From assembly GCA_002441555.1 (NCBI GenBank), contig DJWK01000043.1:1-16258 (forward strand): a stretch of DNA of 16,258 bases, given 5' to 3'. The notes under the pieces were generated by a model. That model searched no databases, was not told the DNA's origin, and was given only the letters and a program-made list of their open reading frames with translations. This stretch comes from Thermodesulfobacteriaceae bacterium UBA6232. GTDB taxonomy: Bacteria; Desulfobacterota; Thermodesulfobacteria; Thermodesulfobacteriales; Thermodesulfobacteriaceae. The translations under genes were made by a program, and so were the position numbers. Positions 1 to 5,311 of this stretch are shown piece by piece. How positions within the stretch are numbered: the stretch's first letter is position 1; every line of letters starts with the position of its first letter.

Positions 1-11
1 TACACAAAATT

Positions 12-39
12 TATAATACTACCATAAAATCTTTATAAT
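12..39 (+). promoter_or_regulatory. Candidate -10 boxes upstream of the rhodanese gene
   Basis: Two perfect TATAAT hexamers lie at 12-17 and 34-39 in very AT-rich DNA. The second would place a transcription start near 46, upstream of the ribosome binding site at 61-69. Its -35 match (TTATAA at 11-16, 17 nt spacing) is poor, and AT-rich DNA gives such hexamers by chance, so this is a weak call. Confidence 0.3.
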
Positions 40-60
40 TTTGTTTAAAATAAATTAATG

Positions 61-69
61 GGAGGTGAG
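61..69 (+). promoter_or_regulatory. Ribosome binding site choosing the ATG at 73
   Basis: GGAGGTGAG is a near-perfect Shine-Dalgarno sequence, with its GGAGG core ending 7 nt before the ATG at 73. An in-frame ATG at 58 precedes this site and would read through it as codons, so 73 is the better start. It also begins a normal signal sequence (MKKKEITK). Confidence 0.8.
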
Positions 70-72
70 TTT

Positions 73-636
73 ATGAAGAAAAAAGAAATTACCAAATTAG
101 GGCTAATAGGAGGTCTTATAGGCGGAGCCTTTTTGATTTCACAGGGATTAAGCTCTCAAGATACCCCTCAATTTCCTACCATTCATAAAAGTTGTGCCCT
201 CTCTGGGTGTCACAGCCCTGCTCCTTCTGAATTTAGAGGAAACACATTTTCCGTTTCAGGGAAAGCCGAGATCATCCAAATTGATACAGGAAAAATCATA
301 GAGGTTAAATTTGATGATAATACCAAGGTAGTTAACTGGAATCAACCTTTGAACAAGCTTGGCAGGGGAACCCCTATCAAAATCGTATATACCCAGAGGG
401 ATGGAAAGTATTATGCCACTCTTGTTGCTGTAAAGCCACCCATGAGCGTTCCCCCTCACCAGAGGGTTAGCCTTGAAGAAATGAAGCGTATCTGGGCTAA
501 TAAGGAGGGATTAATTGTAGATGCCCGTCCTGCTCCCAAATATGCTGAAGGACATATTCCTGGAGCCATTAATATCTTTATGGCAGAAATGGAAAAGCAT
601 CTTGATAAGCTTCCTAAGGACAAAAAAATGCCCTGA
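73..636 (+). CDS. Exported CX4CH-motif and rhodanese protein, N-terminal part (interrupted gene)
   Basis: This is the first part of a three-rhodanese protein; the rest is at 666-1442. Rhodaneses move sulfane sulfur through a persulfidated Cys. Residues 1-26 are a signal sequence or anchor (KKK, then a Gly/Leu/Ile-rich core), so the protein should act outside the cytoplasmic membrane. Residues 41-47 (CALSGCH) form one CX4CH c-type haem-like motif. Residues about 57-121 are a beta-rich, OB-like segment that I cannot name. Rhodanese domain 1 starts near 133, with LIVDARP and GHIPGAINI visible. The frame ends at TGA 634-636, before the active-site loop. A -1 shift at the A7 run (622-628) restores the rhodanese reading (NALIVFYCEGPR), which then meets an in-frame TGA at 663-665. 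It may be a pseudogene, a sequencing error, or a recoded gene; the domain identification is firm, the gene status is not. Confidence 0.72.
   Translation: MKKKEITKLGLIGGLIGGAFLISQGLSSQDTPQFPTIHKSCALSGCHSPAPSEFRGNTFSVSGKAEIIQIDTGKIIEVKFDDNTKVVNWNQPLNKLGRGTPIKIVYTQRDGKYYATLVAVKPPMSVPPHQRVSLEEMKRIWANKEGLIVDARPAPKYAEGHIPGAINIFMAEMEKHLDKLPKDKKMP
622..628 (+). other. A7 run at the reading-frame break
   Basis: Seven A residues follow GAC at 619-621. The upstream frame reads Asp-Lys-Lys-Met-Pro-stop. Shifting -1 here gives Asp-Lys-Lys-Asn-Ala-Leu-Ile-Val-Phe-Tyr-Cys, a normal rhodanese core strand leading to the catalytic Cys. One extra A or two missing A's would repair the frame. This fits a homopolymer sequencing error, a real indel, or slippage by polymerase or ribosome. 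Confidence 0.7.
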
Positions 637-662
637 TTGTATTTTATTGTGAAGGTCCGAGG

Positions 663-665
663 TGA
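663..665 (+). other. In-frame TGA in the rhodanese active-site loop (possible Sec codon)
   Basis: In the restored frame the loop reads Y-C-E-G-P-R-[TGA]-A-L-T. Family members often have a second Cys here (pattern C-x4-C-x-L-S/T). TGA therefore sits where a Cys is expected and would give a C-x4-U pair if read as selenocysteine. The alternative is a one-step nonsense mutation of TGT or TGC. TGA is an ordinary stop elsewhere in the window (for example 7969-7971 and 11454-11456). Confidence 0.45.
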
Positions 666-1442
666 GCCCTCACTCCTGGTGCTGTCCGTAGGGCAGCAGG
701 TTTTGGTTATACCAATGTTAAGGGATTCATTGAAGGTTTCCCAGCCTGGAAAAAGGCAGGTCTTCCTGTAGCGATTTCACCTCAATATATTCAAAAACTC
801 ATCAAAAATGACATGCCCTTTGTGCTTATTGACTTAAGAGATAAAAAAACTGCCGAAAAGGAACATCTACCCAATGCCGTAAATATCCCTCTTGAAGATC
901 TTGAAAAATGGAAAGATAAATTTCCCACTCACAAAAAGGCACCCATTATTCTTTATGCCGAAGATGATGAAAAGGCCATAAAAGGCTTTACCCTTGTTCG
1001 CAGTTGGGGTTATATAAACGCAGCTTATCTACCTGGAGGAGTCTCATCTTGGAAACAGGCTGGTGGACAGGTTCTTTCAAAAGCTTTCAAAAAGGAAATC
1101 GTATATGTTCCCAAACCTAAACCAGGTTCATTCCCAGTTGAAGAATTTAAGAAAATCGCCTTATCTCAAGAAATGTCTGATAAATATTTTATCCTTGATG
1201 TTAGAGAAGCCGATGAGTATGCACAGGGGGCATTTAAATTTGCCAAAAATATTCCTCTTTCTCAGTTGGAGGATAGACTGAATGAGATTCCCAAAGAAAA
1301 AGAAATTCTCGTTCATTGTGCAACAGGAGTTAGAGCTGAAATGGCTTACAATACCCTTAAAAAGGCAGGATTCAAGGTTTACTTTATTGATGCCAAAATT
1401 GAATTTCAAAACGGAAAAGTCAATATAATTCCTAACGAATAA
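666..1442 (+). CDS. Rhodanese protein, C-terminal part: end of domain 1 plus two further domains
   Basis: This is the open continuation of the gene that starts at 73. It runs uninterrupted from the codon after TGA 663-665 to TAA 1440-1442. First comes the end of rhodanese 1 (GYTNVKGFIEGFPAWKKAG). Rhodanese 2 follows (VLIDLRD, NAVNIPLEDL, YLPGGVSSW); its catalytic Cys is replaced, the loop reading ILYAEDDEKA, so it is probably inactive and structural. Rhodanese 3 (FILDVREADEY) keeps the loop HCATGVRAEM, with its Cys in the usual C-x2-G-x-R pattern, so it should be active. The first internal ATG, at 813, has no convincing ribosome binding site and would start inside domain 2, so independent translation is unlikely. 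The long undamaged frame after two apparent breaks argues for recent damage or for recoding. A terminator follows directly. Confidence 0.7.
   Translation, partial: ALTPGAVRRAAGFGYTNVKGFIEGFPAWKKAGLPVAISPQYIQKLIKNDMPFVLIDLRDKKTAEKEHLPNAVNIPLEDLEKWKDKFPTHKKAPIILYAEDDEKAIKGFTLVRSWGYINAAYLPGGVSSWKQAGGQVLSKAFKKEIVYVPKPKPGSFPVEEFKKIALSQEMSDKYFILDVREADEYAQGAFKFAKNIPLSQLEDRLNEIPKEKEILVHCATGVRAEMAYNTLKKAGFKVYFIDAKIEFQNGKVNIIPNE
680..698 (+). promoter_or_regulatory. SECIS-like hairpin downstream of the in-frame TGA
   Basis: TGCTGTCC (680-687) pairs with GGGCAGCA (691-698) as 8 contiguous pairs (one G-U), with apical loop GTA. An alternative fold adds CCTG (675-678) with CAGG (697-700) through a 3-nt bulge. 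The loop starts 22 nt after the TGA, begins with G, and sits on a stem of more than 4 bp. This fits the loose bacterial SECIS model as I recall it. Such hairpins also arise by chance, so this is only a candidate. Confidence 0.35.
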
Positions 1443-1457
1443 ATACCAAAAGGTGTC

Positions 1458-1487
1458 GCCCGACCTCTCCTGGTCGGGCTTTTCTTT
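1458..1487 (+). terminator. Rho-independent terminator after the rhodanese gene
   Basis: GCCCGACC (1458-1465) pairs perfectly with GGTCGGGC (1472-1479) around a 6-nt loop, followed by TTTTCTTTT. This strong intrinsic terminator lies 15 nt after the stop codon at 1440-1442. Confidence 0.92.
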
Positions 1488-1526
1488 TATACCTTAATCT
1501 TCATTAATTTCTACTCCAATATTTTT

Positions 1527-1569
1527 CCTGATTTTAAAAATCGGGCACTAAAAGTGTCCTCCAGAGGAC
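1527..1569 (+). promoter_or_regulatory. Leader-like stretch with three overlapping hairpins
   Basis: Three hairpins overlap in series. H1 pairs 1527-1534 with 1538-1545 (CCTGATTT with AAATCGGG, one T-G pair). H2 pairs GGGCAC (1543-1548) with GTGTCC (1554-1559). H3 pairs GTCCTC (1556-1561) with GAGGAC (1564-1569). H2 shares bases with both others, so H2 excludes H1 and H3, while H1 and H3 can coexist. That geometry resembles an attenuator or riboswitch leader upstream of the PII remnant. I recognise no known RNA family. Confidence 0.3.
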
Positions 1570-1652
1570 GAACTCTTAGGTCTTGATGAATCACAGCACG
1601 GAGAAAGAGCTTATAACTTACACATCTAATATTAAAAGAAGGAGGCCACTCC

Positions 1653-1742
1653 ATGAAAAAAATTGAAGCTATCATTAAACCCACAAAACTGGAGGATGTT
1701 AAAAAAGCTTTAGAAAAAAGAAGATCAACACTCAAAATGTGA
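1653..1742 (+). pseudogene. glnB: Truncated PII nitrogen-regulatory protein (29-codon remnant)
   Basis: The reading frame begins MKKIEAIIKPTKLEDVKKAL, the classic N-terminus of PII signal proteins (GlnB/GlnK, usually about 112 residues), which sense 2-oxoglutarate and ATP/ADP and control nitrogen assimilation. A good ribosome binding site (AAGGAGG, 1640-1646) precedes the ATG. After about 22 residues the similarity stops (EKRRSTLKM, then TGA at 1740-1742). No other frame continues PII through to the tRNA gene 30 nt downstream, and the T-loop and nucleotide-binding parts are missing. The remnant cannot be a working PII. I read it as the 5' end of a gene lost by deletion; glnB versus glnK cannot be told apart. 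Confidence 0.72.
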
Positions 1743-1773
1743 ATACTTAAAAAGTGAATAATTGTAAAAGATA

Positions 1774-1845
1774 TGGAGACGAGGGGATTTGAACCCCCGA
1801 CCTCCGGAGTGCGATTCCGGCGCTCTCCCGCTGAGCTACGTCCCC
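1774..1845 (-). tRNA. tRNA-Ala (anticodon CGC)
   Basis: The minus strand folds into a full 72-nt cloverleaf. The acceptor stem GGGGACG/CGTCTCC carries the G3:U70 pair that identifies alanine tRNAs. The D arm is GCTC/GAGC, and the anticodon stem CCGGA/TCCGG has loop ATCGCAC, so the anticodon is CGC and reads GCG. The T arm contains TTCAAAT and the discriminator is A. CCA is not encoded. It begins 15 nt after the rpsT stop on the same strand and is probably co-transcribed with it. Confidence 0.95.
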
Positions 1846-1860
1846 AGGCTTTAAACCCTT

Positions 1861-2157
1861 TTATGCCTCTGCCACTGCTTGAGAAGCGGCTTTGGCCTTG
1901 GCCTGGTTCAATCTCTTGAAAAGCTTGGAAATCTTATTGGCTGCCTTGTTCTTGTGAAAGATACCTTTACTTACTCCACGATGAAGAAGACTTTGAGCAA
2001 CCCTCAGTTGCATCTCTGCCTTTTCAAGATCTCCAGCCTCAAGGTAGGAAAGAAACTTTTTAATCTCAGTTTTTACCCTGCTTTTGAACATGCGGTTTCT
2101 AAGCCTTCTTTTCTCACTCTGTCTTAAAGCCTTTTCTGCTGACTTGTGTTGAGGCAC
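1861..2157 (-). CDS. rpsT: 30S ribosomal protein S20
   Basis: This 98-residue basic protein has the S20 signature (PQHKSAEKALRQSEKRRLRN at residues 2-21). S20 binds 16S rRNA early in small-subunit assembly. The usual S20 length is about 85-95; the extra residues form an Ala/Lys-rich tail (AKAKAASQAVAEA). I chose a GTG start at 2157 because it matches the family N-terminus and is preceded by GGAGGGGAG (2169-2161) at proper spacing; the open frame upstream is not S20-like. The gene is transcribed away from purL from a shared intergenic promoter region, and tRNA-Ala follows it on the same strand. A weak GTG start is typical of autoregulated S20 genes (established for E. coli, which uses a UUG start). 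Confidence 0.96.
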   Translation of the reverse strand: MPQHKSAEKALRQSEKRRLRNRMFKSRVKTEIKKFLSYLEAGDLEKAEMQLRVAQSLLHRGVSKGIFHKNKAANKISKLFKRLNQAKAKAASQAVAEA

Positions 2158-2185
2158 GCTCTCCCCTCCAAAAAAATTTTTTCTA

Positions 2186-2213
2186 AATGTAATCTCTTTT
2201 TTGGCATTGTCAA
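2186..2213 (-). promoter_or_regulatory. rpsT promoter (TTGACA, 16 nt, TACATT)
   Basis: On the minus strand a perfect -35 TTGACA (2213-2208) is followed after 16 nt by TACATT (2191-2186), a 4/6 match to the -10 consensus. Transcription would start about 20 nt before the rpsT ribosome binding site. The -35 box overlaps the purL -35 box on the other strand. Confidence 0.6.
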
Positions 2214-2235
2214 CTTTAAAGTTAAATGTTATATT
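2207..2235 (+). promoter_or_regulatory. purL operon promoter (TTGTCA, 17 nt, TATATT), nearly leaderless
   Basis: TTGTCA (2207-2212) and TATATT (2230-2235) are each 5/6 matches to consensus and are exactly 17 nt apart. The predicted transcription start, about 7 nt after the -10, falls at 2241-2243, only a few bases before the purL ATG at 2245. An in-frame TGA at 2239-2241 rules out an earlier start, and no Shine-Dalgarno sequence precedes the ATG. Together this supports a leaderless mRNA. Confidence 0.62.
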
Positions 2236-2244
2236 CCTTGAGAT

Positions 2245-5200
2245 ATGAGATATCACCGTATAGAGGTTGGACTTAAAAAAAATCAAAGAGATACCCATTC
2301 TGCCAAAATTTTAAAAAAAGTAAAAAGAGATCTTGGTATTCATCCAGAAAGTCTTCATTACATAAGAGTGTATTTAGTAGAAGGAGATTTTTCTTTAGAG
2401 CTTCTTAAAAACTTTGCAGAATCAGCCCTTTGTGATCCAGTAATTGAGACTTATACCCTTGATGAGCCCCTTTATAAGAAACTTGAGCTCTCCTTTGAAT
2501 GGGCCCTTGAAATTGGCTTTAGACCAGGGGTTACCGATAATGAGGGAAAGATCGCAGAAGAAGCCTTAAGTTATCTTCTTGAAAGGCCTCTAAATCCTCA
2601 AAAGGAAGGTGTCTATTTTGCACGGCTTCTTCTCATAGAAGGTTCCCTTTCAAAAAATGAGGTTGAAAAAATAGCCAGAGACCTTCTTGCCAATGAGCTT
2701 ATTGAAAGATGGTTTATTCTTTCAAAAGAAGAGGCTAAAGAGAGGTGGTTTGACTATCCTCCTCCAAGGGTTACCGAATACTTTCCACCCCTTGTTGAAA
2801 CCTTTAATCTCTCTGCCTTAAGCGATGAGGATCTCCTAAAACTTTCCAAGGAAAGACTTCTTGCTCTAAATCTTGAAGAAATGAAAACCATAAAGGAATT
2901 TTTTGAGAATCCTGATTTTATTGAGGTTCGTAAAAAATACGGGCTTACTCAGGAAATTACCGATGTTGAGCTTGAAAGCCTTGCTCAGACCTGGTCTGAA
3001 CATTGCAAGCACAAAATTTTCAATGCCTTAATAACCTATCGGGATCTTGAGGAGGGGAAGGAGATTGAAATTGACAGCCTCTTTAAAACTTATATAAAAA
3101 GGGCAACAGAGGAGATAAGAAAAGAAAGAGGGGAAAAAGACTTTTGTCTTTCCGTTTTTGTTGATAATGCCGGGGTTATAAAGCTTGATGAAAAATGGGC
3201 CCTTGCCTTTAAGGTGGAAACCCATAATAGCCCCTCTGCCCTTGACCCTTACGGAGGAGCTCTAACAGGAATTGTAGGGGTCAATCGTGATCCCCTTGGA
3301 ACAGGAAAAGGAGCTAAATTAATTTTTAATACCGATGTCTTTTGCTTTGCACCTCCTGATTGGGATAAACCCTTGCCTCCCCGTATTCTTCATCCCAAAA
3401 GAATTTTTGAAGGAGTAAGGGAAGGGGTTGAGCACGGAGGAAATCAAAGCGGAATTCCTACAGTTAACGGCTCCATTGTTTTTGATCCTCGCTATCTGGG
3501 GAAGCCCCTTGTTTACTGCGGAACAGGAGGGCTTATTCCCCTTGAGGTTGCTGGTGAACCTGGCTGGCAAAAAAGGGCAAAACCAGGGGATATTATCGTA
3601 ATGGTCGGAGGGAAAATTGGAAAAGATGGTATTCATGGGGCAACTTTTTCCTCTGAAGCTTTGCACGAAGGCTCTCCAGCAACAGCTGTGCAAATTGGAG
3701 ACCCCATCACCCAGAAAAAAATGGTTGACTTTTTACTTCTTGCAAGGGATCTCGGGCTTTACAATTCCATAACAGACAATGGAGCAGGAGGCCTTTCCTC
3801 CTCAGTGGGAGAGATGGCAAGAGAGGCAGGGGGTGCTGAAATTGATCTTGCAAAAGCTCCCCTTAAATATCCAGGGCTTAAGCCCTGGGAAATCCTCCTT
3901 TCTGAAAGCCAAGAAAGAATGACAGTTGCCGTACCAGAAGAAAAACTTGAAACTTTTTTGAAGCTCGCTGAAAAAATGGGGGTCCTTGCAACCCCTCTTG
4001 GAAAATTTACCTATTCCGGATATTTCCATATTCTTTATGAGGGAAAAACTGTAGGGCTTTTACCTTTAAATTTTCTTCACGAGGGGGTTCCACAGTTAAA
4101 ACTTTTAGCTGAGTGGAAGAAACCTTCCTTTCCTGAAAAACCTGAAGTTCCCTATCCTGAAAACCTCGGAGAAATTCTTAAAAAGATTTTAAAGAGCTAC
4201 AATGTGTGCTCCAAAGAGTATGTGGTGAGACAGTATGATCATGAGGTGCAGGGGGGAAGTGTAATTAAACCCCTTTGCGGAATCAATGAGGATGGCCCAA
4301 GTGATGCAGCTGTTTTAAGATATGACCTGGAATCCCTTTCTGGTATTGTAATTTCTCACGGAATTTGCCCCAAATTCTCTGATTATGATACCTATTACAT
4401 GGTGGCTAATGCCATAGATGAGGCGGTAAGAAATGCCGTCTGCGTTGGAGGAGATCCCGATTATATGGCTGGACTTGATAATTTCTGCTGGTGTGACCCT
4501 ATTGAAAATGAAAAAAATCCCGATGGAAAATATAAACTGGCTCAACTTGTCAGAGCCAATATGGCTCTTTACGATTACACTAAAGCTTACGGAATCCCCC
4601 TTATCTCTGGTAAGGACTCTATGAAAAACGATTATCTCATGGCCCTTGGGCTTGACCCAAAGGGAGAAAATCCCTTTGGAGTGGGAACGGTTCTTCCAGA
4701 TGGAAGTCTTAAGATTTCTGTGCCTCCAACCCTTCTCTTTTCCCTTGTTGCTAAAATCCATGATGTGCGCCTTGCTCAAACCATGGAAGTTAAAAGAGCA
4801 GGAGCGCTGGTTTATCTCCTTGGAGAAACCAAAGAGGAGCTTGCTGGGTCTGAATACTTTAACCTTTTGAACATAAAAGGAGGGAAAGTTCCTAAACCTG
4901 AAGCCTCACTTAATAAAAGGCTTTATTTAAAATTAAGAGATGCCATATATGCAAGGCTTGTGGACTCCGCTCATGATCTATCTGATGGAGGGCTTGGGGT
5001 GGCTTTAGCAGAGAAGGCCTTTTCTGGCGGATTCGGAATGGTGATTGACCTTTCAGCTATACCCTTTGACGGTGAGAAAAGGGATGACTTTGTACTTTTT
5101 TCTGAGAGCGCAGGAAGAATAGTAGTAACTGTTCCTTATAAAAAAAAGGAGGATTTTGAAAGTCTCTTTAAAGGGCTTCCCTGTTATCTTATTGGAGAAA

Positions 5201-5310
5201 CCATAGAGGCACCCTTCTTGAAAATAAAAGGGCTTTCTGGAAAAATAATAATTGATGAAAATATTTATGAACTAAAAAAAGTTTGGCAATCACCCTTTGC
5301 TGACTGGTAA
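2245..5310 (+). CDS. purL: Phosphoribosylformylglycinamidine synthase with fused N-terminal PurS-like pair
   Basis: This 1021-residue enzyme converts FGAR, ATP and glutamine-derived ammonia to FGAM in purine synthesis. Residues about 1-75 and 82-165 each look like a PurS-type domain (HRIEVGLKKNQRDTHSAKIL; then the repeat with FARLLLIEGSL), as in the N-terminus of large PurL. The catalytic core follows: SEHCKHKIF (His253), FKVETHNSPSALDPYGG (His327), the Gly-rich GIVGVNRDPLGTGKGAK, and GNQSGIPTVNGS. The second half-core has SGKDSM and AHDLSDGG. The C-terminal PurQ glutaminase domain of the 1300-residue enterobacterial enzyme is absent, so a separate PurQ must exist elsewhere. ATG 2245 is the first possible start because TGA lies two codons upstream. 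It heads an operon; hisD starts 1 nt after its stop. Confidence 0.95.
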   Translation: MRYHRIEVGLKKNQRDTHSAKILKKVKRDLGIHPESLHYIRVYLVEGDFSLELLKNFAESALCDPVIETYTLDEPLYKKLELSFEWALEIGFRPGVTDNEGKIAEEALSYLLERPLNPQKEGVYFARLLLIEGSLSKNEVEKIARDLLANELIERWFILSKEEAKERWFDYPPPRVTEYFPPLVETFNLSALSDEDLLKLSKERLLALNLEEMKTIKEFFENPDFIEVRKKYGLTQEITDVELESLAQTWSEHCKHKIFNALITYRDLEEGKEIEIDSLFKTYIKRATEEIRKERGEKDFCLSVFVDNAGVIKLDEKWALAFKVETHNSPSALDPYGGALTGIVGVNRDPLGTGKGAKLIFNTDVFCFAPPDWDKPLPPRILHPKRIFEGVREGVEHGGNQSGIPTVNGSIVFDPRYLGKPLVYCGTGGLIPLEVAGEPGWQKRAKPGDIIVMVGGKIGKDGIHGATFSSEALHEGSPATAVQIGDPITQKKMVDFLLLARDLGLYNSITDNGAGGLSSSVGEMAREAGGAEIDLAKAPLKYPGLKPWEILLSESQERMTVAVPEEKLETFLKLAEKMGVLATPLGKFTYSGYFHILYEGKTVGLLPLNFLHEGVPQLKLLAEWKKPSFPEKPEVPYPENLGEILKKILKSYNVCSKEYVVRQYDHEVQGGSVIKPLCGINEDGPSDAAVLRYDLESLSGIVISHGICPKFSDYDTYYMVANAIDEAVRNAVCVGGDPDYMAGLDNFCWCDPIENEKNPDGKYKLAQLVRANMALYDYTKAYGIPLISGKDSMKNDYLMALGLDPKGENPFGVGTVLPDGSLKISVPPTLLFSLVAKIHDVRLAQTMEVKRAGALVYLLGETKEELAGSEYFNLLNIKGGKVPKPEASLNKRLYLKLRDAIYARLVDSAHDLSDGGLGVALAEKAFSGGFGMVIDLSAIPFDGEKRDDFVLFSESAGRIVVTVPYKKKEDFESLFKGLPCYLIGETIEAPFLKIKGLSGKIIIDENIYELKKVWQSPFADW

Positions 5311-5311
5311 A

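Noticed and set aside
634..636. Reading the first TGA (634-636) as selenocysteine in the upstream frame
   Set aside because: The frame beyond it does not continue the rhodanese domain and soon ends in another stop; the homology lies in the -1 frame.
1541..1560. A sigma-54 type promoter around GGGCAC before the PII remnant
   Set aside because: The -12 element (TTGCA-like) is absent at the required spacing.
1739..1760. A short direct repeat GTGAATA (about 1739-1745 and 1754-1760) as a target-site duplication
   Set aside because: Seven AT-rich bases 15 nt apart with no mobile element between them can easily arise by chance.
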